DNA from: Mucor racemosus
Lineage: Eukaryota; Mucoromycota; Mucoromycetes; Mucorales; Mucoraceae
Assembly: GCA_027405735.1 (NCBI GenBank)
Contig: JAPEHQ010000022.1
Coordinates: 806,001 to 870,000 of the forward strand
Reading direction: 5' to 3'
Length of the DNA: 64,000 nt
Position numbers and translations under genes: made by a program. The notes beneath the pieces were generated by a model that made no database searches, was not told the origin of the DNA, and saw only the letters and a list, made by a program, of their open reading frames with translations. Shown here in pieces: positions 43,368-55,593 of the stretch. Numbering within the stretch: position 1 is the stretch's first letter; every line of letters starts with the position of its first letter.

Positions 43368-45496
43368 CTAATCATCTACACGAACGATTCTTCCTTCGAC
43401 AACAGGAGAGATACTAGCCCATCGTTTGACCCAAGAGATATCATTACCTTTATTGTATTTATCTTGATCTTCTTCCTCTTCAGCATCAATACAACTGGGA
43501 TGACCTTTACTTGAATCTACAAATGCATCTTGGATACCTTGCTTAGAAATGTGGTAATTGGCACGTTCCGCAATATCACTGTTGAGGAAAGATTGACCAT
43601 CTTGACTACTCGTTTCACAATCACAGCTACGACCATCATTTGGGTGGTTATGTCTTTTGAACTGAAATGATAGATCACGCCAATGTGCTGCAGCTGAAGC
43701 TACTATTTTATGAATGCGTTCTTTACGATGCACGTTTTTAGCTTGGTATTCTCGGAAAGCATTGATATATTTGAGACCCAAGAAGAATTTACGATACATG
43801 GTTGATATCAAAACACCTGATTCCTCGTCAATAATGATTCTGTCTTCAGGCACCTTTAATGAAGTATATCCATCATAGCCACCAATCAAGTAAGCACGAG
43901 TAGCAACAACATAATCTCTGTTCATATCAAGTGGATCCATGTTTTCAGGATGATATTTATCTCCAGGATCGATCATATGAGGAAATGTCAATGAACGACG
44001 ACGAGCATTGGGAGCAAATTGCGCCCCCTTTCTCACAGTGTATACTCTACGTACTCTATTTCCAGATGGTGCATCTGGATTCCATTCAAGACGAACGCCG
44101 GATAGTTGGGGAAACCTTCCTTCTTGTTTAGGATATTCAGAAACACTGTTTTCTAATGCTTCCCATAATTGCTTTCCCGTAATGCGAATAACAACAACAG
44201 GATCAAGAAATGGAAATGCTATAAGAATATCTCCCAATGTAATCTCACCAATTTCAATAATACTATCATTTCGGATAGTTCCACCTACACAAAAACCAAC
44301 ATCCACAGGGGGACAGGAGGTAGCTCTGTGATAACCCACCATTAAATCAGCTGTTAAATTTCCAAGATTTGTTTCCTCTGATCTAACGGACATACTACGG
44401 CCATCCAATGGAATAGTTGTATATCCAATTGGTGTAGCTGTCTTGGATGCAATTTGATTTGTAACATCTTGTACTAGGCGTTCTGTTTCAGGATGTGGAG
44501 TAATATCAGAAGTAACGATTTCTCTTTGAGCTGTCATATGATGAATATATTTCTGTCCATTTAAATTAGTTTCAATGTCCAACTTTAACCATGAAAACTC
44601 TCTAAAATCAGTGCCACTCTTTACAACACGAATTGGGAAATCGACACGTTCTTCTTCAGGGTCAAAGCCAACATCAACTAAATTCTTTTCTCGACTCCAA
44701 TTATCTCCAACAATATCAATAGACTTTGAAATATAGTAAAAGTGATCATGTCTACAAGCGATGTTAGTATATGCTTGTTGCTCGTATAATCCCACTTTAC
44801 CCTCCTAATATCAAATCAATTTCTTGTCGGCATGCTTTTGCTAATTTTACGTCATTAGGAACTCGCATATGCGTGAGCGCAATCACCAAATCTACTCGAT
44901 AAGGCCCATTTGGGTCTCTTAACTGTCTTGACAAGTCTTGAGCCACCTGTACAAAGTCGTAATATGTCAACTCGGGAGGAAATGATGGGATTGTCTCGAT
45001 CCATTCTTTTTCTACTAGTCCAATAATTCCAAGACGTAGCCCAGTTTCTGGTTGTTCTGTTATAATGAATCGCTTTACTTTATCTGAAGAAGCACTTTTA
45101 TCACCGTTAAGAACATTAGATAGTAACCATGGAAAGTTGGTGTGTCCTATCAGCTTTTCTAATTGTGGCATACCAAAATCAAAATCATGATTTCCGACAC
45201 ATGCTGCCGTAATATGGCATTGGTTTAAAATTCCTGGACTAAATTTTATTAGCTTTTCTTTTCAAGGATATCAAGTTTATAATACATTACATATGAGCAC
45301 CACGAGTAATGGTTCCTTCTAAACTAGGGTTGAAAGCATCGCCAGAAAACAAAACGATAGGCTTATCTTGCGCGGTAGATTCTGTCAAAACTTGGTTCAC
45401 TTTACTAACAAAACGTGATGAGCCACCAACAGGTTCTTCTTTGGCTGGCGATACATGGTAGACATCGTTAAAATGTAAAATCTCTAGTTCTACCAT
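43368..45496 (-). CDS. 5'-nucleotidase/UshA-family metallophosphoesterase
   Basis: Exons 45291-45496, 44801-45238 and 43368-44751; 675 aa. The start ATG at 45494-45496 puts MVELEILHFNDVYHV at the N-terminus, as in fungal relatives; no signal peptide, so probably cytosolic. The calcineurin-like metal motifs occur in order: HFNDVYH, FSGDAFNPS, GNHDFDFG, LTHMRVPND and GGHDH. The last is split by a 49-nt intron, which explains why it is interrupted in the raw reading frame. The 5'-nucleotidase C-terminal domain follows: NLTADLMVGYHRA, VDVGFCVGGTIRND, ILIAFPFLDPVVVIRITGKQ and QLSGVRLEWNPDAPSG. The last 100 residues are a family-specific tail with Asp/Glu runs. Exact substrate is unknown; nucleotide or polyphosphate hydrolysis is the family role. 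Confidence 0.87.
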
Positions 45497-46575
45497 TTTA
45501 TATCGAGGAATAAAAGGTTTAGAATTAAAACGCACTCATTCCTAGGAGTTATAATTAGCAATGAAACAAGATGTAGTCATGCTAGGAAGGTAACACGAAT
45601 TTCTCATAAAACTGGGTTATTTTAGACCCTTTTACTTGGTTAGTTGATGAATTTGAGACGCGTTATTATACAAACATATATACTAGTACATCACATTAGC
45701 TCTCTGATATTGCTTGTCTATCAACTACAAATCAAGAGCAGATGTGAGCGATGTATCAGCAGAACATAAATCACATTTAAAAATATAAGGCTATGATAAT
45801 AGACAAGTTTAATTAATAAATGTATAAAAATTCACACAAATCAAGTATATGCTGTGATTGATACTTGACGAGATACATAAACAAAACCTTCTTGATTATT
45901 CTAATTAAATACGTTTTTTTTATTATTATTAAAAGGGGAGAGATAAAAGGCTGGATATTGTTTCTTGTTTTTATTATGATGATGGATTGCTTTCAAACTT
46001 GCTTGCATTTCCATATTCATTCCTTGATCAAGATATTAACCCCAACATTTTATCTAATTTATGAATCAAGAATCCTCTGCTCTATAATAGTTAATAAATG
46101 CAATCAGAGAAGGTGTAACTACAACTGTAGATGATGATGCAGATGATGTTGATAGTATTATAGTATCTGGCATCTCCATAGGAGTCAAATACTCCTCCTC
46201 CTAAATAATTATCTTGGTGATGTAGATATCTTTACTGAGCAACGCACCTATTGTACGGCATACGATATTTGCATCCGAGTAATACTTTTGGTGGTTACAA
46301 ATGGTCTAAATAATGAGCAATCAAATTATAGTTGATATATAATGTTGTATTTGCATATATAAATGTACCTGAAATCGTAGTTTAAATATGGAGATAAACT
46401 ATGCCTTGACATATTTAGCATGTGTCATATAAACATTTAAATGATTACCCTGATAATCACATAAACTAAGTTCTGATAATCTAGATTATAACGAAAGGTA
46501 GACAATAAAGACTATTCATAATTAGTGTTGTCAAGAACAACTAAAGATTTTAGGCTGATCATCTATACCTGAATA
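45497..46575. other. Intergenic region with a gene relic
   Basis: Upstream of the phosphoesterase. It holds the SRCR-like relic described separately; otherwise AT-rich DNA without recognised features. Confidence 0.5.
46098..46305 (-). pseudogene. Possible SRCR-like (scavenger receptor Cys-rich) exon relic
   Basis: Two exon-like blocks, 46248-46305 and about 46098-46200, join across GTGCGT..ATTTAG in frame. The product contains TICNHQKYYSDANIVCRTI, then GGGVFDSYGDARYY and a Cys-rich end SCSYTFSDCIY. The pattern C..DANIVCR..G..F resembles SRCR domains (DANVVCRQLGFGG). The preceding sequence has an in-frame stop and no clear start, so it seems decayed. The match is short and the call tentative. 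Confidence 0.3.
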
Positions 46576-48479
46576 CAGCCGTGATTCGATTTAGTGGGCT
46601 CAAAAAGAAGGGATTTTCGATTTAAGGGATACTTTGAAGTCTCCCAGTCCACTATATTAGTAAAATATAAATACCATTGGATATGAGAGTTTATGGATAC
46701 ATACAATCTTATTGATAGAAAGAATAATAATAAAGATTAGTAACATTTATCATGGAGAACGTAGGCTTTATTACTAGAAAAACTAATGGTAAAAGAAAGA
46801 ACCCGGAGCTTCTAGGTCTTGGTTTAAAAGACTATTTATAAGAATTACATTTCAATATGAGTCAGAAATGGAATTGGCTTCAAAATTGGCTGTTTAATAT
46901 CATCGAAAACCGACAGGATAAAACTGTATTTAGCCGGTAGTAGCTTGATCTAGTAGCCATGAAATTAGATGAAATATGGAGAGTAACCAAATCACGTGCC
47001 TAATTTACCTCAGTTTTTTATTAAATTTCTTATTATCCTCTGCTTAATTCCGTTGCACGAATGTAAAAAGCCTTTATTAACAGTACTATTTAATACTATA
47101 AACTAGTAATGCATTTTTATTCTCATTTTTTGATCCAATATTACGGAAAATAATTTATTCAATTTAGTGGAAAACTCGATTTAGTGGACGCTTTTCTCCC
47201 TCCCAACAATTCTGATGTATCACTCTTAAACCGGATCATGTCAAATCCAAAAAAGTAAACAATAACAGATCCGGAACCGGAAGTTCCTTAATTAAATATT
47301 AACTATACAATGCTCCTAAAAGCATGGTATAGAAGCATGGTACAAAAGCATAATACGCCAGTGCGATATTCCAACATGATATAACGTGCCACCAGCTTTA
47401 AACCTGCACAAATTTTAACTTTTTTTAAGAGCTATCAACTCACCCAAAACTAACGATACAATAAAAAAAATCCATAACAATCATTATTTAAACCTTTGTA
47501 AACAATTGTTATGGCTCGAATACTTAATTTTACTATAAAATCATTCTGTTGATAGCCCTTGAAAATAGACGGTATTTCAAAATTTAAGCTGTGTGCTCTT
47601 AGGTGAGGGTAACTTTTGAAACAAGGATACTCTGTGACACATAACCTCCTTACCTTAAACCCAGCTTACGTAAGCAATGCGTGAAATCAGCATTTTCGCT
47701 ATCAACTTTCCGAAAAATAAAGATATAATAAATCAGAGCCATAACAATCATTATTTAAACCTTTATGAACAATTATTATGACTTTAATAGTTATTTTTAT
47801 TATAAAATCATTTTACTGATACCCAAAGTACCATTGCGAATGCAATTGGATCAAAATGTACTGTGGTGCTGCCAAGAGGGAAGCTCGTTTGCGATGTGAC
47901 TATACATTCAAGTCTCTGGAGAAAAACATCCATTCTTTTCTGGATACCTCTGGTAACCTGACTCAAATCAGACATTATTTCAGAAGGTCGATGGACTACA
48001 TCGAAGCTTATAGCAAATGTAGAGAAGTTGTCCAAGAAGTTAAGAAATTTGTCAAAAAAAATATTTATCTCACAGAAAATTTAGAATTCCTAAAGATTTG
48101 TTATAAAAATAAAATGTTTGTTTAAACTTATTATACTTCTCAATCTCTCAAATAACAAATGAGCTACATTATCTGCCATGAGATGCCTCCAAAAAAAATA
48201 TATATATTGAAATGACGGAGTTCCAAAATAAATAAAAATTGAAACAAAATTAAAGTTTACACAGATTTAAAGCTGGTGGCACGTTACCAACATGACACAT
48301 TACTATTAAATAACATCTAAACTACCTTACCACACCATTAATTCCCCAAATCAAATAGTATATAAACCCTATTAATTTCATTCCAATAAACGATATCTCT
48401 TTACTTGATTAAATTTCTAATTTTATTTAACCTAAACATATTTTGATAAATCAAATTCCACAAAATCGAATCACGACTG
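46576..48479. mobile_element. 1.9-kb Tc1/mariner/pogo-like non-autonomous element
   Basis: The left end CAGCCGTGATTCGATTTAGT and the right end (reverse strand) CAGTCGTGATTCGATTTTGT form inverted ends of about 25 bp. TA dinucleotides flank both ends (46574-46575, 48480-48481), as expected from the TA target of this superfamily. A further GATTTAGTGGA block occurs inside at about 47179. No transposase frame is visible. A second element (47380-48286) lies inside it. Confidence 0.6.
47380..48286. mobile_element. 0.9-kb nested element with inverted ends and 9-bp flanking repeat
   Basis: Inverted ends TAACGTGCCACCAGCTTTAA (47382 onward) and its complement (ending 48286) extend about 40 bp with mismatches. 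CCAACATGA flanks both sides (47371-47379 and 48287-48295). Inside are a roughly 130-bp direct repeat (about 47445-47575 and 47700-47825) sharing CCATAACAATCATTATTTAA, and an 89-codon open frame from ATG 47856 to 48125 whose product (YCGAAKREARLRCDYTFKSL and following Lys/Glu-rich helix) I do not recognise. The duplication length would fit a hAT- or Mutator-like origin. Confidence 0.5.
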
Positions 48480-48617
48480 TATAATTATAATGGCATAAGT
48501 AAGGATTGACACTAAAATTTAGTATGAAAACACTGTTCTAGACAGGTGCGTAAGCAATCCTTAAATCAAATATAAATAGCAGTAGACTGAAATGTCAAAA
48601 GAGTCTATATAAATAAC

Positions 48618-49798
48618 CTGTACTCATCTTTTCGTAAATGACTACTTATTGTTACTCCTCGGTTTGAAAACATACTCCTAAAACATACTCCTCAAAAAAT
48701 AGCGTACGCTATTTTTTAATTTCTCGGTATTATGAATATTGAAATTAATTTTGGAAACTTTAGAGGGCTTTCTGGTATGAACATGCACCTACATTTGAAA
48801 GGATGAGTTTTTTTAACCATTTTTGTTTGAGAAATACTTAGCAAAGTAAAACATACTCCCAACAATTAGTCATTTCAGATACCGTTGTCCCACATACTCC
48901 TCATAAAAAAGACATGCTCCTCAAATACAGTGTACTCTATTTTTTAATTTCTCGGTACTATGAGTATTGAAGTTGATTTTTAAAGCTTTAAAGTGCTGTC
49001 TGATATGAACATGCACCTATACTTGAAAGGATTAATTTGTTTAAGCTTTTATACTTGAGAAATGCTCATCAATGTAAAACATACTCCCAAGATTGAGTCA
49101 TTTCAGATGCCGTTGTCCAATATACTCCTCATAAAAAAGACATGCTCCTCAAAATACAGTGTACTCTATTTTTTAATTTCTCGGTATTATGAGTATCAAA
49201 ATTGATTTTTAAAGCTTTAAAGTGCTGTATGATATGAACATGCACCTATATTTGAAAGGATTAATTGTTTTAAGCATTTTTGCTTGGGAAATGCTCAACA
49301 AAGTAAAACATACTCCCAAGATTGAGTCATTTCAGGTACCGTTGTCCCACATACTCCTCATAAAAAGACATGCTCCTCAAAATACAGTGTACTCTATTTT
49401 TTAATTTCTAGGTACTATGAGTATTGAAGTTGATTTTTAAAACTTTAAAGTGCTGTCTGGTATGAACATGCACCTATATTTGAAAGGATTGATTTTTATA
49501 AGCATCTTTGCTCGAGAAATGCCCACCAAAGCAAAACATACTCCCAAAAATTAGTCATTTCAGATACCGTTGTCCAACATACTCCTCAAAATATAGCGTG
49601 CTGTATTTTTTAGTTTCTCGGTACTATGAGTATTGAAATTAATTTTTAAAACTTTAAAAAGCTGTCTGATATGAACATGCACCTGCACTCAAAAAGATTA
49701 GTTTTTTTAAGAATTTTTGCTTGAGAAATGCTCAACAAAGTAAAATATACTCCCAAGATTGAGCCATTTCAGATACCGTTGTCCAACATGCTCCTGTA
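48618..49798 (+). repeat. Tandem array 1 (about 5 units of 205-233 bp)
   Basis: Each unit contains ACATACTCC, a palindromic core such as AATAGCGTACGCTATT (about 48699) or AATACAGTGTACTCTATT, then TTTTTTAATTTCTCGGTA, GATATGAACATGCACCTA and TCATTTCAGATACCGTTGTC. Core positions are near 48700, 48927, 49155, 49382 and 49590. The array is bordered on both sides by TCTTTTCGTAAATGACTA (near 48629 and 49804). The short open frame over a unit at 49222 is repeated in array 2 and is not a gene. Confidence 0.85.
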
Positions 49799-49854
49799 CT
49801 CATCTTTTCGTAAATGACTACCTGTAACCAGTATTATGTAAATGACTATCCATA

Positions 49855-49876
49855 CCTTCGCCTCGGCGAAGGTAGG
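49855..49876. other. Perfect hairpin TACCTTCGCC/GGCGAAGGTA
   Basis: Ten-base stem around a 2-base centre, directly in front of the 36-bp minisatellite whose first bases (GGCGAAGG) match its right half. Confidence 0.55.
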
Positions 49877-49884
49877 CGAAGGTG

Positions 49885-50208
49885 GGCGAAGGTTTTGAGT
49901 TTAAAAATGACTTGTTGGAGGGCGAAGGTTTTGAGTTTAAAAATGACTTGTTGGAGGGCGAAGGTTTTGAGTTTAGAAATGACTTGTTGGAGGGCGAAGG
50001 TTTTGAGTTTAGAAATGACTTGTTGGAGGGCGAAGGTTTTGAGTTTAGAAATGACTTGTTGGAGGGCGAAGGTTTTGAGTTTAGAAATGACTTGTTGGAC
50101 GGCGAAGGTTTTGAGGTTAAAAATGACTTGTTGGAGGGCGAAGGTTTTGAGTTTAGAAATGACTTGTTGGAGGGCGAAGGTTTTGAGTTTAGAAATGACT
50201 TGTTGGAG
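49885..50208 (+). repeat. 36-bp minisatellite, 9 copies, 12-residue coding periodicity
   Basis: Nine tandem copies of GGCGAAGGTTTTGAGTTTA plus 17 further bases. As 36 is a multiple of 3, + strand frames stay open across it; one reads GEGFEFRNDLLE nine times. I see no convincing start or gene structure, so I call it a repeat. It ends 54 bp from the stop codon of the convergent zinc-finger gene. Confidence 0.85.
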
Positions 50209-50262
50209 GGTGAAGGTGGCCCGCTGTATGCTGATACCTTCGCTTTACTACATTATGAACTT

Positions 50263-52526
50263 TCAATGCCATCAGTACAGTCAGACATATTATCGTCTGT
50301 ATGGCCAGACATATAATCGTCTGTTACATGAGTAGAATCAGAAGCATTATCAACATGGTCGCCTTCGTCAATAACAGTTTCTTAATTTTTTTATTAATTT
50401 TTTTTTTTATTAATTTTTTAAAAACAAGTATAAAACAAACTACTATATTGAATCATGTCGCTTACCTGAATTTCCAAAGTCAAACATTCCTTCGTTCAAG
50501 AATATCCCATACACAATGGTAGCCCTAAAACAATAGACCATGATTGCATGTATTTTTGTTAAATCTTTTAGATTTTTAAAACTGCCATCATTCTTCAGAA
50601 AAAAAAAGTTGGAGTATGCTGTTGAGGGCAATTTTTGCGGTATTCCAGCAATTACATCGGTTGGCAATGGATTTTGACAACAAACAATGCTCATGTTCAG
50701 GTCAAGCAACAAAATTTCCATAAATTTGCTGTCTGCATCCTCATTTGAAGCCTCATTAAGCAGTTTCATCAACTTGTCCTTCTGGTTTGTGTTTATGAGT
50801 CTGAATCTTTTCAAAAACCAGAATTCAACTGCATCTGTTTCCTCACTTCTTGAATATACAGTTCTAGCAAGCATGATAATCATGTTTGCCCACTGATTGG
50901 AATATTGTTTTAAGGTTCCTGGTTGTAGTGATCCTAATCCACGAGTTGATAGACTATATGTAATAATGTTATGTTATATGTGCAATTTCAGTATCGTCCA
51001 CTGCATCTACTTACTTTTCGCCAAGTCTTAATGTTTTGGATTTTTGCCGCCAAAAATACCCTTCAGATGATTTTATCATCATGCTATTCAGCCTATAAAA
51101 AAAGTTATGAACTGTTTTACGAATGTTGTCATATGCTGGGCACACTTTTTCGATTTCGCGAGCAGCAAATTTGTACAGGATTTTTCTCAGCTGCATGGAA
51201 CTTTGTTGGGTTTCGTCCAAAGTCCTGAATCCTTCATAGAATTGATGCAATTTAAAATGTTCCATAAACGAGTTGTTCAGCTTGTCACGATGATCATACA
51301 GATTTGTATCATCACCATACTGATTTACATTCATGACACTTTTAGCATTTGGATTACTAGCAAAAAAAATGTCTTGCTGTTGTTGGCCAGTTGATGAAAG
51401 TTGCACTCCTAGTTGTTGAGTCTACTCAAAAATGGTTATATGGATCCAATGACATGTTGTATAATGCTACCTACTTTAATACAATAATATTTGGCTCTAT
51501 TGTTACCAAATACTGTTTGCAATTTTCGACTGAATGTGTTATTTTCAGACCAAAACTCTGGGTGAGTTGTTCTGAAATGGTGCTTCATTGTTAAATCAGA
51601 GGCTGTTGCGTAAAATACGTCCATTTCATCACAAATAGTACATACAAGCCCATCGACAATAGAGAGTACAGTGATGCAGTTTAATTCATCTTTTGATGGA
51701 TGAGTATAGTATCCCATATCTTCCCCTTTGTTTCCTCCTTGTTCCAAAAGTTTTTCTAAAAAATCAGCTTTTGTAATTTTCGGGGAGTTGTTGCGAAAAA
51801 AATGCCCATTTCTCTTTAAATGACTGAATACTACCTTTGGTTCGATTGCTTGCTGGCAGTACTGACAGATAATTGCGCCTGATTCTCTGTGAATCAGTAA
51901 CCCCAAATCCTTGTAAAAACTAACATTGAAGTCGCTGTCTAATAATAATAAAAAATATATATATATATTATAATGTAAACTCTGTCTCTTTGCAAATGTG
52001 TCTTACTGAATTGTGTGATTTGGGTCTCCCCATCGTAAGTGGTTTCGTCCATATCCACTCCCACATCCTCATCCTCAACCTCGCCTTCTTCTTCTTCTTC
52101 TTCTTCTTCTTCTTCTTCGTTTTGGTTACTAGCCTCATTGATGAGTGGGGCAGGACTTTGATTGGTACCTTGTTGAGTATCACTACTCTGATTCGCGTCA
52201 TGAAGGTTTTGAGCTTGTTTAGCTCGCTCAATATCAGCGGCTAGGGTGCAGTTTTTTACATGATTCGAGATGTTTTTTGTTGATGCTCTTGCAAACTCAC
52301 CACATGGGCAATGGAATTTGCCATCTTCCTTTCTTTCCAAGCGAAATTTAGCTATTTTTTTTTTTTGCAAAATATTTTATAAACAGCTTTCCACTTTAAA
52401 AAGTTTACTTACGATTGAATTTGGTTGTCATAGTAACGTCTTCTTGATGAGCATCTCGTACATGTGTCTTGCGTTTCTTGGCATCTGTGAACGATTTATC
52501 GCACTGAGTACAGTTGAATGATTCCA
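50263..52526 (-). CDS. Zinc-finger protein with OrsD-like Cys/His module, copy A
   Basis: Six exons: 52412-52526, 52007-52351, 51475-51938, 51015-51421, 50466-50953 and 50263-50390; 648 aa; every junction keeps phase. An N-terminal C2H2 finger (C6, C9, H22, H27: NCTQCDKSF..THVRDAH) is followed by a second Cys/His motif (HCPCGEFAR..NHVKNC), a Glu run and a third module at 166-199: GLLIHRESGAIICQYCQQAI..HLKRNGH. The third resembles the start of the OrsD/DUF3505 family of ascomycete proteins. The rest is helical (RTLDETQQSS, IEKVCPAYDNIRKTV, LLLDLNMSIVCC) with an acidic C-terminus. It is divergent from the helicase at 52741, with 214 bp between starts. The partial paralogue at 63187 has the same three motifs. 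A DNA-binding role is likely, function unknown. Confidence 0.72.
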
Positions 52527-52740
52527 TATTGATTTGAAAATAAAAAAAGTATAAAGATAGAGATAAATTGAGAACGAATATTTTATTATTATACTCGAGT
52601 GGCCAATGTTTTGCCTGTGATATGATGCAAGCCATATATGGTCATAAAAAACAACGCCCCTAATTCATGTACTTTTTTAATAGTATTATTTTTTCAATTA
52701 TTGATTCAAATTTAAACATATACAACAAGAATCCTGAAAT

Positions 52741-53626
52741 ATGCCTTTATCTTCAGGGACAAATAACGATCGCTTGCAGCAATTAATTCAAGACGTACAA
52801 CTTGAGAATGGTTTAGCTGCAAGAGAGAATATGCAGCAATCCCGTTCAGAGGGATACAATGATTATTTCTATTGGCTACAGGATAATCAGAATACAGCAT
52901 TCAATAGCCATATTGCTGCTCTTCGACTTGGAAGAGAAATCTTGGCCGATGACTCTGTTATTCCCAACATTATTTGGGACAATGACAACAGGTTTGAAGG
53001 CTTAACTTGCAACGGGGTGCGTTTTTCATTGGATAAACTGCGTAAGCTGGTTATTGATCTGTCAAACCTTGCCCATAGTATCATGGTTAATAAACTTTTG
53101 TTTGGATCAGCGTTACCACAATTGCTTGATGCGTCAAATCCAAATGAAACCGAATTCACAGATAAGATGCAAAATACACAAACTGGCTATTCATTTCAGA
53201 ACGATTTGTCAAACCCAACGTTGACAGCTAAAAAAACAAGAATGTATATCCTGGATATAATCCACAACGACCCTACTTTGTGCATCAAGTTCTTTTCTGG
53301 AAATGGCACTCCTAATCCTATCGCTTTTGGTGCTTGGTTGAAAGACTGTGGTAAATTTGTTAGAGTGTTGCTACTCTTGGTACACTTGACTTCAGGTCAG
53401 CCAAGTAGAATGTCTGAACTCACCGAGGCTAGTACCATCTGTAATCCCCATGAGGGAGGAACCAGAAGTTTATATTTTGTGCATAACACTATTATGTTGG
53501 TTCAAAGTTACAACAAGTCAAAAGCCATAACTGGTCAAGAAATGTTGGTGGCAAGATTTTTGCCAAAGTATCTTCTTCCCATGTTCCTAACTTACTTGGT
53601 CTGTGTTAGACCAATTGAACAGTGAG

Positions 53627-53666
<40 letters not shown>

Positions 53667-54127
53667 ATTTGATTATGATTGGAGTGATTTAACAATTTTG
53701 TTCCTAGATTATGCGTGGACTATGTTTATCCTAATATGTCTGATGTAGAAAGAAACAAGATAAAAGCAAACTATAGAGATATGCTTTTCGTTGAAAATGG
53801 TAAACTACTTTCCACTACTCAAGTAACTAATACTTTAGCAAGGTAAATTGGTTTGAATCACACTGCGTTTGAAAAAAAACAAGTATATACTAATCAACAT
53901 GTATGCTTGTTTAGATATTCGGCAAGATTTATTAATGCACGAATCACAGTTTCAATGTACAGACAAATAGCTGTATGCTTGATGTGGGTTTGGATTGCCC
54001 ACTTTGATAGGATTACTGGTCATACTCTCACCGAAGAAGAATCACAAGAGCTCACAGAATATGCAGATATGAGACAAGCAAGAGAAATTGACGGTTTAAT
54101 GTATAATGAACAGGTATATTGTTGTGG

Positions 54128-54165
<38 letters not shown>

Positions 54166-55593
54166 TGACTTGATAAAACTGATTCAATCTTTCTTTGCAT
54201 ATGCAGTCTGCTCATAGCAGATCTGTTGGCAACCGTTTTTACGGTTATTCTACCAGTGATTTCAGACACCTTGGCAGAGAGGCACTCCATAACTTTTGGC
54301 TTTGCTCTAAAGAATGGGGATTATTGTTGAGTAAGTATTTCATGTATATACTAAAACTTGATTTGCTCATCAGTTGAATAGACCTTCCTTATGCTGCATC
54401 AGATATTCCAACAAAATCAAGCACTGTAATCAAAAGAGTCAATTTGCATGATATTGAAAGTGATCGGCCCTTTTCCAAACGTAATTATAATACAATAGTT
54501 ACTAGTTAATCCTTGAATACTAACAATATCGTTTTTTTTTTTCTAGTTCGTTGTGATAATGAATCCCGTTCAAATCAAGCTCTGACAATTGTCAATAACT
54601 TTGCAGTTGAAAACAATGTCATTATAAATGCTCCAAATGTCAATTATGCTGTCGCAGGTAAATATTTGAACATTTTCATGTATTTTCCATCCTAACGCAT
54701 GTGTAAACAACCTAGCTCCTATTTCATTTGCACTTTTGGCAGAATTGCGTAGTTTCTTAAAAGACAATAATGCTAAATTCTCTTGCCCAGAGCAAGCAAT
54801 CGCGATTAATGCAGTTTTAAATATCAAGAAGGATATGTTGATTGTGCTACCAACTGGGGCGGGGAAAACCCTTGTGTATATGCTACCAATTTACATTTAT
54901 AAAAAGAATCCTGCTCGTCGCATGATGACAATTGTCATTGTCCCTCTTGTGGCATTGACATTTGATCTGAAACGGCGTTGTCAGGATTCCGGAATCACAT
55001 ACACTACGTGGAAAGGTATTCTTTTTTTTTTCTATTTATTTACAGAAACACAAAGACTTACACTGGCTTGTATCATGTTAGATTATGCTGATAATAGTGA
55101 TAGAAATGCCGATATCTTGTTTCTGGCTATAGAACAGTGAACTGACCTGTCTCTATTGGCTTTTATAGATGAAAAGTATCAAAGCAACGAAATCACTGCC
55201 ATTTTTGTGGAAGAGGCACATTTGATTATATCTTGGAGTGACTTTCGCCCTCATTTCAATGATTTACCATCGTTCAGAAGATATAATTCAATTCCATGGA
55301 TTTTACTCTCTGCTACCGTGCCATACTATCTCGAGCAAGAACTATCCAAAATGTTTGGTAATATGTCAGTTGTTCGCAAAAACTCCAACCGCCCAAATTT
55401 GGTATTCTATTGTAAATTGATTGATAACAATATCGAGATCACCAATTATGTTTGGGTTTGGATACAAAAACATTGCTTGCGACAACGTAAACCCACTATC
55501 GTATACGTTCGAGAGATCAAAGATATCGATAATCTGGTTTTTCATTTAAACAAATTGTCCACACAAAGCCTGTACTCATCTTTTCGTAAATGA
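52741..55593 (+). pseudogene. Broken recombinase-like/RecQ-like helicase gene, copy A
   Basis: Exons 52741-53621, 53708-53842, 53915-54113, 54207-54330, 54382-54480, 54547-54657, 54716-55015 and from about 55051 on mirror those of the intact paralogue at 58953-63061. Lesions: in-frame TGA at 55138-55140 where the paralogue has Cys (LAIEQ-stop-TDLSLL against LAVEHCTDLSLL); Walker B DEAH is EEAH (FVEEAHLIISW); and the frame runs into tandem array 2 at about 55570 (after KLSTQS), losing helicase motifs V-VI and the Cys-rich C-terminus. Walker A (LPTGAGKT) and the recombinase-like residues (GQPSR, YNK, YRQ, AHS, FYGY) are intact. The upstream part may still be expressed as a truncated protein of about 590 residues. 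Confidence 0.75.
53631..53660. repeat. Poly-A tract inside an intron of copy A
   Basis: About 29 A within the intron 53622-53707. A T run of about 32 lies in a later intron (54130-54162). Both introns in copy B lack such long runs. Confidence 0.7.

Noticed and set aside
49222..49404. 60-codon frame, repeated at 56344-56526
   Set aside because: It is a unit of the tandem array; other units break the frame.
49885..50208. CRISPR array
   Set aside because: Units abut without spacers; it is a eukaryotic minisatellite.
52081..52124. Separate + strand Phe-rich or Lys-rich small genes
   Set aside because: Frames of the GAA/TTC run that encodes the Glu stretch of the zinc-finger protein.
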